This document shows positions 27,254 to 35,582 of a DNA stretch of 64,000 bases, one piece after another. The notes under the pieces were generated by a model. The model did no database searches. It saw nothing but the letters and a program-made list of their open reading frames with translations, and was not told the origin of the DNA. Location of the stretch: NCBI GenBank assembly GCA_903916735.1, contig CAIWXX010000054.1, positions 1-64,000 on the forward strand. Reading direction: 5' to 3'. How positions within the stretch are numbered: the stretch's first letter is position 1; each line of letters begins with the position of its first letter. The position numbers were made by a program, and so were the translations under genes. This stretch comes from an uncultured Acidobacteriota bacterium. Lineage in GTDB: Bacteria; Acidobacteriota; CAIWXX01.

Positions 27254-27313
27254 CGTGGACGTGGTTGTCGACGACGAGAGCGGGTACCGTCTATCTCCAT
27301 GTCGACGTCCACG
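27254..27313. promoter_or_regulatory. Inverted CGTGGACGT / CGACGTCCACG site pair
   Basis: CGTGGACGTGG at 27254-27264 and CGACGTCCACG at 27303-27313 form an inverted pair in the gap 27018-27354, upstream of the phosphodiesterase trio. They repeat the motif found before the RHH-like and membrane-protein genes. I see no other feature in this gap. Confidence 0.5.
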
Positions 27314-27354
27314 ATCGAGGTGCTGACATCCTGACTCATTAGGTATACGGGCGA

Positions 27355-28587
27355 TCAATGCTGAGTGTGGGTGATGATGCCGCCGGCGACGACATCAAGA
27401 TCCCGCACTAGAACGAAACGGCCCAGCTCCTGGATCCGGTTAAAGTCATCGACGACGATCGGCTGCTTCATCTGGATCATCATCTGCGCCACTTCCGTCT
27501 CCCGGACTTCGTCGGGCTTCTCGGAGATGTCTTCGAGTGTCGAGGAATTGATCTTCTTCTCCACCGTGATATTCACGGGCATTTCCTGTGTCGCGAGGCG
27601 GAGATGAATATCGTCGCCGGCCACATAAGGCCGCTTCGACATCCAGAAGACATTGGCCTTGATAGAGGAAGTCACAACAGGCTTGTCATCGGCGGGACAA
27701 CCCACCGAGCCTCGTTCGATGAAAAGCGGGTCGGCGAGTGTGATACCGATGCACTCCCCTGCTCCCGCCTCCGTTCTATCCGACCAGAGGATTTCCACGG
27801 ATTTCACAGTCGACTTTGTGCCCTGTGGGAGGAAGACGATTGAATCTCCCTGATGGACTCGTCCGGCTTCAACGCGCCCCACCAATATCCTCTTGTCCTT
27901 AATTTTGTAGACATCCTGGATGGGAAAGCGGAGTGGTTTCATCAGATCCGGTTCCAGAATCTTGAATGTATCCAACCCTTCCAAAACCGTAAGCCCCTTG
28001 TACCATGGCATGTTGGTTGACCTCTTGGCGACATTGTCCCCATCCTTGGCGCAGATAGGAATCACAAATGTGGGTGTGATGCCGAGAGAAGTAAGGAAGG
28101 TGAGAATATCTTTCTTGACCTCTTCGAACCTCTTTTGCGAATACTCCACCTGATCCATTTTATTGAGGACCACGATGACCTGATCGAGCCCCAGCATGCC
28201 GAGAATGTAGGCATGCCTCTTGGTCTGCTCCTGCACGCCCTCGTTCGCGTCCACGATGAGGAGCGCCGCTTCAGCCTGGGAAGCTCCCGTCACCATGTTC
28301 TTGATAAATTCCTTATGTCCCGGGGCGTCGATGATGACGTAGTGGCGCTTGGCTGTTTTGAAGAAAGTCTGAGCGGTGTCGATGGTGATCCCCTGAGTTC
28401 GCTCCTCTTCAAGGTGATCCATGACGAACCCGAACTCGATGTCCCTGCCCAGCTCTTCGCAGGTTTTTCTTATTTCTTCCAATTTCTCTTCGGGGAGGCT
28501 GTCGGTGTCATAAAACAATCTCCCGATGAGGGTCGACTTCCCGTGATCCACGTGACCGACGATGACAAATCTTAGATGTTCTCCCAT
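27355..28587 (-). CDS. cysN: Sulfate adenylyltransferase subunit 1 (GTPase)
   Basis: GTPase subunit of ATP sulfurylase: GTP hydrolysis drives formation of adenosine 5'-phosphosulfate from ATP and sulfate by CysD. It has 410 residues with all translational-GTPase motifs: GHVDHGKST (11-19), the switch-I region [14 protein letters not shown] and NKMD. There is no fused APS kinase domain, and it is shorter than the E. coli protein (475). The gene starts 16 bp after the cysD stop with a good GGGGACC-type upstream purine stretch. APS kinase or reductase genes are not in the window, so the fate of APS cannot be read here. Confidence 0.93.
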   Translation of the reverse strand: MGEHLRFVIVGHVDHGKSTLIGRLFYDTDSLPEEKLEEIRKTCEELGRDIEFGFVMDHLEEERTQGITIDTAQTFFKTAKRHYVIIDAPGHKEFIKNMVTGASQAEAALLIVDANEGVQEQTKRHAYILGMLGLDQVIVVLNKMDQVEYSQKRFEEVKKDILTFLTSLGITPTFVIPICAKDGDNVAKRSTNMPWYKGLTVLEGLDTFKILEPDLMKPLRFPIQDVYKIKDKRILVGRVEAGRVHQGDSIVFLPQGTKSTVKSVEILWSDRTEAGAGECIGITLADPLFIERGSVGCPADDKPVVTSSIKANVFWMSKRPYVAGDDIHLRLATQEMPVNITVEKKINSSTLEDISEKPDEVRETEVAQMMIQMKQPIVVDDFNRIQELGRFVLVRDLDVVAGGIITHTQH

Positions 28588-28603
28588 GATTCCCTGGTCC
28601 CCT

Positions 28604-29404
28604 TCACATATATCCGAGGCTTCGCAGCTTCTGCATGATGTAAGCTGACTCTTTATCTTGAGCTCTTCCGGCTCGTTCTGCGGTATGAGTCGTCTTCAGT
28701 TCCTCGACGATCTTGTCGGTCGTGTCGGCTTGAGATTCAACCGGGTTGCAGCAGGTTTCGCAGCCGATCGAGCGTAGTCTCATTCCATTTTTGGCAAAGT
28801 AGAGCGGGACGATCGGAATTTTCTCGCGTCTGACATATTCCCAGATGTCGAGCTCGGTCCAGTGGAGCATCGGGTGAACCCGGATGTGGTCTTCATCGGA
28901 CTGTCGCGACTTGTACTGATCCCAGAGCTCAGGGGGTTGGTTTTTGTAATCCCATTCGAAATCCTGGTTCCGAGGAGAAAAAACGCGTTCCTTTGCCCGG
29001 ATACCGTGCTCATCCCGTCTGATCCCCAGCAACAGAGCCTTGAACTTATGCTTGTCTATGGCCATCTTGAGGGCGTTGGTCTTCAGCTCGGTGCAGCAGT
29101 CGAGTTTACTCTTCTTCGGCCCCATCCCGTCGGCCAGCGCCGCTTCATTTCGAGCGATCAGCAGCTTTAAGCCCCATTCCTTGGCCTTGCTGTCCCGATA
29201 TTCGTAAATCTCTTTGAACTTAAAAGACGTATCGATGTGCATGACAGGAAAGGGTATTTGATCGTAAAAGGCTTTTCGCACCAGCCAGAGAAGTGTCGTG
29301 GAATCCTTCCCAATTGACCAGAGCACGGCTATTTTTCGGAACTGAACATAGGCCTCTCTGATTATGTAAATGCTCTTCGATTCTAATTCATCCAGGTAAT
29401 CCAT
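28604..29404 (-). CDS. cysD: Sulfate adenylyltransferase subunit 2
   Basis: Catalytic PP-loop subunit of ATP sulfurylase, 266 residues. The ATP-binding loop is SIGKDST at residues 30-36, and conserved segments include [35 protein letters not shown] and [26 protein letters not shown] about eight bases before the ATG is a strong ribosome site. It is first of the cysD-cysN pair, followed by the phosphodiesterase-fold genes. The C-terminus KLRSLGYM carries the LGY tail motif found in several unrelated proteins here. Confidence 0.95.
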   Translation of the reverse strand: MDYLDELESKSIYIIREAYVQFRKIAVLWSIGKDSTTLLWLVRKAFYDQIPFPVMHIDTSFKFKEIYEYRDSKAKEWGLKLLIARNEAALADGMGPKKSKLDCCTELKTNALKMAIDKHKFKALLLGIRRDEHGIRAKERVFSPRNQDFEWDYKNQPPELWDQYKSRQSDEDHIRVHPMLHWTELDIWEYVRREKIPIVPLYFAKNGMRLRSIGCETCCNPVESQADTTDKIVEELKTTHTAERAGRAQDKESAYIMQKLRSLGYM

Positions 29405-29935
29405 TTTTTATCACCCCTTGAATATTACGCACGTCGGACTCCTTTCACCGCGGAAGGGTAGCGTTGGATGAGCATGTTGTCAAGTGAGAAACATGCCGGC
29501 CATGGGTTCCTGCGCGCCTCCAGCGCTGCGGAACCCCTGTTGGCGGTCAAATGCTGTAGTTCATCGCCAAAAAATAATGTGTCATCCTTTTCCTGCTGAA
29601 ATAAGGTTCGACACCAATGGTCGTTCCGCCTGTCTTCGGCATATGAACAAATATACAATGCTGTCGATGTGATATTGGCATGGTCATTGCCCTTGCTTGC
29701 ATGGAAAACATCCGCAGATGGGATGATTCGAGAGCATTCTTGAGTCACGTGGGACTTTTTTCTACCGCGTCACCATAATCACAAGAGCATTGAAAAAATC
29801 AAACACTGTCGCTGAATTCAGGGATTCGCTTCAACTATTGCATGTGATTATCAGAAACTCCGCAGATTACGTGCGGATACGTGAGCGTGAACTGGGCTGA
29901 TACCATTCGCCAAGTCATGTGCTATTATCGGGGGC
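29405..29935. other. Divergent intergenic region between cysD and the sulfatase-TPR gene
   Basis: No gene recognised in 531 bp. It must hold the divergent promoters of cysDN (minus) and the sulfatase-TPR gene (plus), but I could not single out convincing promoter elements. Small frames on both strands lack recognisable domains. Confidence 0.4.
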
Positions 29936-31954
29936 ATGAAAAAAAGAATAATGATTTTCATAAGTATAGCCTTGTTCACTTCGGCGGCTTTGGCACTCAT
30001 GGTAGGGTGCCATGGAGGTGCTTCCAAGCAACCGCCCGTCACGTCCATACTCCTCATCACGATCGACTCATTGAGAGCCGATCATCTCGGATGTTATGGC
30101 GGCACATCGGTTTCGACTCCGGCCATGGACGGCATGGCCTCCTCGGGCGTGCGCTTCGCCCGCACATACGCCCATAATGTCGTCGCTCTCCCATCACATG
30201 CGAATATTCTCAGTGGGCTCTACCCCATCGCCCACGGAGTTCACGACGACTCGGGCTTCAGGTTTCCCAGCAACATCGAGACGGCGGCGACACTGCTGAG
30301 CGCGCGCGGATTCTCCTGTGGAGCATTTGTCGGCGCCTACCCGTTGGATTCCCGCTTCGGTCTCAATATCGGATTCGAAATTTATGATGATCATTTCGGC
30401 GACACAACAGAGGTGCAGGAGTTCCAATCCGCCGAGCGTCGTGCGGGAGATGTCGCGAAACCATTTCTACAGTGGCTCGATACAAAACAGCCCGGCGCCA
30501 AATGGTTCGCGTGGGTCAACTTCTACGACCCGCATGCTCCGTACGATCCGATTGAGCCATACCGCACGCAATTTACATCGCATCCTTACGACGGCGAGAT
30601 CGCCTATGTCGACTCACAGGTCGCGCGGATTCTCGCGCAGCTGAAGCAAAAGGGGCTGGATGCATCCACATGTATCATTCTCACATCGGATCACGGCGAG
30701 GGGCTTGGAGAACACAACGAACCGACTCACGGGATCTTCGCTTATGAGAGCACTCTTCGCGTCCCACTGATCATCAAGGGTCCTGGGATGGAGGCGCGGA
30801 CGATTCAAACGGCTGTCCAGCACATCGATCTCTTGCCGACCATGCTCGAACTGATTGGCGGAACCGTGCCAGGAACTCTCAAGGGAAAAAGCCTCAAGCC
30901 GCTCCTCGACGGTGCCGCGGAAGATTCAACGACACGGGATAGCTATTTCGAAGCCAATAGCGCCAATCTCAATATGAATTGGGCGCCTTTGACAGGGATC
31001 ATTTCGGGAACCAACAAATATATCGACCTGCCGATCCCCGAACTCTATGACATCGCCAAGGACCCCGGAGAGAAGGAGAATCTCTTCCAGAAGAAACCCG
31101 ATGTTTCGGCGGACCTCAAGAAGCGCCTATCATCACTTGTCACGGCGGCTGGCAGCGGTTCAATCGGGAGTCAAGATCAAGAGGCTCTCGAACGCCTGCA
31201 GAGCCTGGGCTATGTTTCCAGCGGCGCCTCGGCCGCCAAGTCGTCGCCGACATACACGACAAATGACGATCCAAAAAACCTTATCGGCATGGATTCGATG
31301 ATCGAAAACGCGCGTGCGGCCGCAAGCGCCGGCGACTTGGAAAAGGCCAAGCTGCTCTTTTCCGATCTCATCATCAAACGCCCCGGCACGAGCATCGCCT
31401 ACGGAGAGCTCGCGATGGTTTATCGGCAGTTGGGTCAGCCGCAGAAGGGGATCGAGCTTCTCGAACGTGCTCTCAAAGATGGGCATGGGATTCCAGGCCT
31501 GCTCGCGAAGCTTGGGCTTTGCTACAGTGACGCCGGAAAGAGCGCAAGGGCGATCGAAATTCTGGAGCAAGCTGCAAAGGAAAGCGACGATACCATCGAT
31601 GCGCTGACCTGGTTGGGGATGGCATACTCGAAAGCCGGACAACCTGACCGCGCGATCGCAACTTTTGAGAAAATCCTCGTTGACGACCCGAAGAATCCAG
31701 CAGCCTACGCCTGCATCGGGACGGTGTCCGTCGGCAAGAAGGATCATGCTCATGCCATCGAAGCCTTCAAAACAGCCCTGCAGATCGATCCGGCGCAGTT
31801 CAATGCCATGTACCAACTGGCGACCCTTTACCAGCGCACCGGCCGCGCTACGGAAGCGCGCCCGTACATCGAGCAGTTTGTGCAAACAGCCCCACCCGCA
31901 CACTACAAGCGAGAAATCGAACAGTTAAAAACATTGCTCCAGAAAGGACCCTAA
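29936..31954 (+). CDS. Sulfatase-like lipoprotein with C-terminal TPR domain
   Basis: A 672-residue lipoprotein (MKKRIMIFISIALFTSAALA then LMVGC, Cys25). The N-terminal alkaline-phosphatase-superfamily domain (about 35-410) has LLITIDSLRADHLGCYG and ILTSDHGEGLGEH. The C-terminal third (about 450-670) is a series of TPR repeats (YGELAMVYRQLGQPQKGIEL and similar). The nucleophile position, normally Cys/Ser or Thr two residues before Pro, reads ALPSHANILSG: Ala replaces it. So the enzyme is either inactive or uses another residue. ERLQSLGYVSSG sits at the domain junction. It stands alone on the plus strand. Confidence 0.88.
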   Translation: MKKRIMIFISIALFTSAALALMVGCHGGASKQPPVTSILLITIDSLRADHLGCYGGTSVSTPAMDGMASSGVRFARTYAHNVVALPSHANILSGLYPIAHGVHDDSGFRFPSNIETAATLLSARGFSCGAFVGAYPLDSRFGLNIGFEIYDDHFGDTTEVQEFQSAERRAGDVAKPFLQWLDTKQPGAKWFAWVNFYDPHAPYDPIEPYRTQFTSHPYDGEIAYVDSQVARILAQLKQKGLDASTCIILTSDHGEGLGEHNEPTHGIFAYESTLRVPLIIKGPGMEARTIQTAVQHIDLLPTMLELIGGTVPGTLKGKSLKPLLDGAAEDSTTRDSYFEANSANLNMNWAPLTGIISGTNKYIDLPIPELYDIAKDPGEKENLFQKKPDVSADLKKRLSSLVTAAGSGSIGSQDQEALERLQSLGYVSSGASAAKSSPTYTTNDDPKNLIGMDSMIENARAAASAGDLEKAKLLFSDLIIKRPGTSIAYGELAMVYRQLGQPQKGIELLERALKDGHGIPGLLAKLGLCYSDAGKSARAIEILEQAAKESDDTIDALTWLGMAYSKAGQPDRAIATFEKILVDDPKNPAAYACIGTVSVGKKDHAHAIEAFKTALQIDPAQFNAMYQLATLYQRTGRATEARPYIEQFVQTAPPAHYKREIEQLKTLLQKGP

Positions 31955-32329
31955 TCGATCGGGGCTATCAGGGTCGAAGCCTGGCGATGTGTCGGCGGGG
32001 AAGATAGGCGCTTTCCCAATTTAGTTTGTCAACCTGAGCTCTTCCGCGTTCGTCTTATTAGGCGACCATGAATGAAAGTAATGGCGAGGATCAGGTGTCA
32101 GTCAAGGATTTGGGAAATTCGCTGAAAGAGGAGAAAGGAACCGAGATGCGCCGCCAGTCGGTCACGGTTCCGGGCGAGATCGACACGCCGGACGTACCCC
32201 CCAGAGCCTTTTGGGGTTTCTTAACGCGCAGAGCGAGTGGAGGGCGTTTTGAGAGAAAGACGATGCTTCGCCCAAAACCAAGCCTCTTTGACACACCACA
32301 TCGAATGGCCGGCATCTAAGGAAACTGGT
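31955..32329. other. Intergenic region with a short CCCC/GGGG hairpin
   Basis: A small stem-loop (ACCCCC..TGGGGTTTCTT, about 32199-32222) with a weak T-rich tail may end transcription from the sulfatase-TPR gene. A reading frame at 32068-32319 starting MNESNGEDQV has no recognisable family, and I do not call it a gene. Confidence 0.35.
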
Positions 32330-32793
32330 ATGAAGATGAGTATTCCATTAAAAATGCGGTTCGCCGGAGTCATCGGAAGCGCTCTGGCTGTGGCGATTGT
32401 GCTCACGGCTATCCCTTGGATGAGCACAGAGGAACCCCAGGCCATCGATCATCCCCGGCTATCCGAAACATCGGAAAGTCGTGTGGATTGGGCATTCACC
32501 CAGGCCTGGAAACTGCTTTTCAAAGGAGATCTCTGGGTCGGGTATTCCGTGAAGCGTCTCATGGAGGAACATTCTTTTATCGGCACGATCCATCACACAC
32601 TCACTCGCCGAGATGAACCGTCTCTTGAGAGCGTCGTCTATGGCAAGCGATCGATGCATCCGACAAGCTTCCGGACAAGGAATTGCCCCCGATTCTCATC
32701 AGAGTTGCAAAGACCCCCCACAACTCCGAAGTTGGAAAAGTTGCAATTCATAAACCCGGCGATTCCGATAGTCCTGACGCCGTGAGGGCATGA
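32330..32793 (+). pseudogene. Decayed small membrane-anchored protein gene
   Basis: It begins with a plausible signal anchor (MKMSIPLKMRFAGVIGSALA, then VAIVLTAIPW). The reading continues to about 32645 (SLESVVYGK), where the frame becomes implausible. The next frame resumes protein-like text (AIDASDKLPDKELPPILIRV, then HNSEVGKVAIHKPGDSDSPD) to a TGA at 32793. A one-base frameshift near 32645 is the simplest reading. Its last about 25 codons are repeated at 34030-34108. No family was recognised. It is convergent with murI. Confidence 0.55.
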
Positions 32794-33212
32794 GTGGATT
32801 CTGGTCAAGTCCCCTGCCGTTGGCACCTTGGATGTTCTGAAGAACCGGCAATGTACCTTAAGCGGAATAAGCGATCACTGTGATTCGGCCGGCATCTCTT
32901 TTTCAAATTCGGCGTATTGTTGCAAATACCGAATAAATAGTTCGTCGTCCGCACGCTGACCGGAAATGTAGAATTCAATCATTCCTTTTCCGGTTCTCTT
33001 GGACGCCAGTGCCTCAATTTGACGTTTCAGATGCCGAACTGTTCCTAAATTGCCGTCAATGATCTTAATATTCTTCGGTATGATTTTTCGGAAAGTGCGC
33101 TTGTAATAAGGAAAATGTGTACACCCGAGAACAAAAGTGCCATAGCAAGACATGTCATAAGAGGCCAGTTTTTTCTCTAAATATGGGATAATTATTTCAG
33201 GGTCAAAAACAA
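32715..33212. repeat. Direct repeat, left copy (3' end of small gene + 3' end of murI)
   Basis: A 498-bp segment almost identical to 34030-34527 (offset 1315 bases); I count about 19 differences by eye. The homology starts in a C-run before ACAACTCCGAAGTT and ends after GGGTCAAAAACAA. Together the two copies bracket vapBC. Confidence 0.92.
32875..33212 (-). pseudogene. Truncated duplicate of the murI 3' half
   Basis: It encodes the glutamate racemase C-terminal half, from about residue 152 (FDPEIIIPYLEKKLASYDMS) to the stop, with the second catalytic Cys (VLGCTHFPYYK) but without the first. The frame runs on upstream into unrelated sequence to 33387, overlapping vapC. Without the N-terminal lobe it cannot be an active racemase. 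Several substitutions relative to the intact copy (for example KNIK for RHIK) show it has diverged since duplication. Confidence 0.9.
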
Positions 33213-33296
33213 TTGAATCTTTTGAATACCTAGCCCCGACCCTTGTCCACGTTCCCACCCTGCGCTCTCCTAGAAACAATTTCGTTCTGCATCGAG

Positions 33297-33713
33297 CTAC
33301 GCCGGTGGTGATCGCCAGAATCCCGCTTTCAGAAGACCGCTCGACAGAATGGTCGTCATGTCGCGGTCGCGCGCAAGAACCTGGCACCCGTTGTCCTCAG
33401 CGACGATTGCAATGAGGCAGTCAATTGTCGATCGAACTGTGATGCCGCGCCGCCTCAAGGTCCGATAGAGATCAGCCGCGCGAAAATAGGCTGCGATGCC
33501 GGATGGCTCGAGGAAGGTCATTTCTCTGAACAGGGAGGCAATTTCCTCGTACGCAGCGCTCTTTCGGAGACCCTGGAAAACCTCGGAGACGATGACACCG
33601 CACGTGCACACATCATCCTCCCCGGCGAGAAACTCGGCGACCGCCGCGCCTTCCGCCGATGCATAGCCATTCAGAAAATCCACCCAGGCCGACGTGTCGA
33701 CCAGAACCTTCAT
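33297..33713 (-). CDS. vapC: VapC-type PIN-domain ribonuclease toxin
   Basis: A 138-residue PIN-domain endoribonuclease toxin of a VapBC pair. The acidic metal-binding residues are visible: Asp6 (VDTSAWVDFL), Glu44 (VSEVFQGL), Asp98 (STIDCLIA) and Asp116/118 (LARDRDM). Family members cleave tRNA or rRNA. The start overlaps the vapB stop by four bases (ATGA). Homology of the flanking repeats ends 85 bp beyond its stop, so the toxin lies within the inserted segment. Confidence 0.93.
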   Translation of the reverse strand: MKVLVDTSAWVDFLNGYASAEGAAVAEFLAGEDDVCTCGVIVSEVFQGLRKSAAYEEIASLFREMTFLEPSGIAAYFRAADLYRTLRRRGITVRSTIDCLIAIVAEDNGCQVLARDRDMTTILSSGLLKAGFWRSPPA

Positions 33714-33919
33714 CGATGGCTCTTAACCCTCTCGCGGAGCCGGTCGAGGTTCCCTTCCCACTGGATCTTGCCCTGGAACTTGAGAAGTCCGCGCAATCTT
33801 CTCCGGCGGGCGTACTCCCGGAGGGCCTCGTTGATGACCTGGGTTTTGGTCTTTCCATGGGCCATCTCCATGGCACTCACGATCGCTGCTTCTTCGATAT
33901 TCAAGGTCGTTCTCACCAT
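33710..33919 (-). CDS. vapB: VapB-type antitoxin
   Basis: A 69-residue antitoxin of the VapB family (MVRTTLNIEEAAIVSAMEMA, then HGKTKTQVINEALREYARRR), with ribbon-helix-helix N-terminus and a basic C-terminus that wraps the PIN toxin. GGCAGATG upstream gives a modest ribosome site. It is co-transcribed with vapC and presumably autoregulated. Upstream (33920-34029) lies sequence unique to the insertion. Confidence 0.92.
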   Translation of the reverse strand: MVRTTLNIEEAAIVSAMEMAHGKTKTQVINEALREYARRRRLRGLLKFQGKIQWEGNLDRLRERVKSHR

Positions 33920-34029
33920 CTGCCTCCCGATGCAGATTATGAGCTAACCAGATCTGCATTGCAATCATGAACAGCTAGCCTGGATTCCCACATAAGCTTC
34001 CGACCCCAATCATCATTCGCCGAGGGCGG

Positions 34030-34527
34030 CCCCCACAACTCCGAAGTTAGAAAAGTCGCAATTCATAAACCCGGCGATTCCGATAGTCCTGACGCCGTGA
34101 GGGCATGAGTGGATTCTGGTCCAGTCCTCTGCCGTTGACACCTCGGATGTTCTGAAGAACCGGCAATGTACCTTAAGCAGAATAAGCGATCACTGTGATT
34201 GGGCCGGCATCTCTTTTTCAAATTCGGCGTATTGTTGCAAATACCGAATAAATAGTTCGTCGTCCGCACGCTGACCGGAAATGTAGAATTCGATCATTCC
34301 TTTTCCGGTTCTCCTGGACGCCAGTGCCTCAATTTGACGTTTCAGATGCCGAACTGTTCCTAAATTGCCGTCAATGATCTTAATATGCCTGGGTATGATT
34401 TTTCGGAAAGTGCGTTTGTAATAAGGAAAATGCGTACACCCGAGAACAATAGTGCCATAGCAAGACATGTCATAAGAGGCCAGCTTTTTCTCTAAATAAG
34501 GAATAATTATTTCAGGGTCAAAAACAA
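34030..34527. repeat. Direct repeat, right copy (intact murI side)
   Basis: Partner of 32715-33212. It contains the last codons of the small decayed gene (plus strand, to 34108) and the 3' 340 bases of intact murI (minus strand). Left of 34030 the sequence is unrelated to that left of 32715, which marks the junction. Confidence 0.92.
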
Positions 34528-34975
34528 AATTTTCGGCGTGCATAACCAGTTCCTGTAAAGGCAGGTAATCTATGATGCGTTGGTCGTCGACATGGGAAAC
34601 CAGTTTTTGAAATTTTTCCTCTTTCAATGTCATCTCGGTAGCGAATACCAGGACTCGCTTGTCACGATGATCCTTGACGGCCGGCTTGATCGCCGGTTCC
34701 ATGCCAATGATAGGGATTTGACAGTGGTTTCGCAGTTCATTGATAGCGACACTCGTCGCCGTATTACAGCTGACGACCAGGGCCTGAATTCCTTTGGCGA
34801 CGAGGAACTTTGCAGCTTCACCGACATATCGTCGCACTAGGTCCTTTGGTTTATTGCCATAAGGAACATGAGTTGAATCGGCATAATAAAGATAATCTTC
34901 GTGAGGTAATATCCTGAGAGCCTCGTATAATACCGTCAGTCCGCCGATTCCAGAATCAAAAAATCCAATTCGCAT
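34190..34975 (-). CDS. murI: Glutamate racemase
   Basis: Converts L- to D-glutamate for peptidoglycan, in the cytoplasm. It has 261 residues, the normal family length. The substrate loop is GFFDSGIGGLTV (Asp7-Ser8), the two catalytic cysteines are Cys70 (VVSCNTATS) and Cys180 (VLGCTHFPYY), and DSTHVPYGNK matches the family signature. Its 3' end lies in the duplicated segment, but the gene itself is complete. Upstream (34976-35100) I see no clear promoter. Confidence 0.96.
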   Translation of the reverse strand: MRIGFFDSGIGGLTVLYEALRILPHEDYLYYADSTHVPYGNKPKDLVRRYVGEAAKFLVAKGIQALVVSCNTATSVAINELRNHCQIPIIGMEPAIKPAVKDHRDKRVLVFATEMTLKEEKFQKLVSHVDDQRIIDYLPLQELVMHAENFVFDPEIIIPYLEKKLASYDMSCYGTIVLGCTHFPYYKRTFRKIIPRHIKIIDGNLGTVRHLKRQIEALASRRTGKGMIEFYISGQRADDELFIRYLQQYAEFEKEMPAQSQ

Positions 34976-35189
34976 GCTTCATCATGATCTCGGAATGAGA
35001 ATTTGACAAGCTGAGGGCAAGAACATTTTCACAGCCGGCTTCTTGATCATTCGTCGACTCATCCGAGACGTGCAGGAACGGCATGAGGGCAGCGGATCTC
35101 ATGGAAGGCCGGGCTTGAACCCGCACAGAGACGTGTTCACATGTGCCGGACAATGGCCGGTCCCACTTTGAGATGATACCGCGTCAGGT

Positions 35190-35540
35190 TCAAAAATGGC
35201 ATTGACGAGTCGATATCCATCGGTCACGGAGAGGTCGTTGAGAATATGCTGGATTCTCAAACCAAATTTCCTATCTATAAGGCGCTCCATTTTCTTGAGT
35301 CGTTCGGGCGGCGCGATGGCAAGGAATGGCTCAAAATCATGAGTCACTATCATAATGCACGCCTCATCGGCCAGGAGTCAGGAAAACCAAGCGACGATGT
35401 CTTCGCGAAGAGCCCGATCGATGGCATCGAGGGATTCGTCCAGGAGCGCGACGGGGAAGAAAGACGCGACTGTTTCCACATCTCTTTCATGTCTCCTGAA
35501 GACTACAGCCGCCGCCCGCTCCGTTGGTCGAAAATATGAG
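35190..35540 (-). pseudogene. Probable remnant of an ABC transporter ATP-binding gene
   Basis: The minus strand reads VALLDESLDAIDRALREDIV (Walker B and D-loop-like, about 35455-35395), an in-frame TGA, then ACIMIVTHDFEPFLAIA (H-switch-like, about 35350-35300). That order and spacing match the end of an ABC ATPase domain. No Walker A or signature is intact, and the in-frame stop and divergent flanks show decay. The rest of 34976-35582 contains nothing else I recognise. Confidence is limited because only two motifs are left. Confidence 0.45.
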
Positions 35541-35582
35541 GCTCGTTTTATTTTTCATCTTCAAAACTGCCGACATAATCAC

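Noticed and set aside
31160-31903. A 247-codon minus-strand frame inside the sulfatase-TPR gene
   Set aside because: Antisense shadow of the TPR region with no independent motif.
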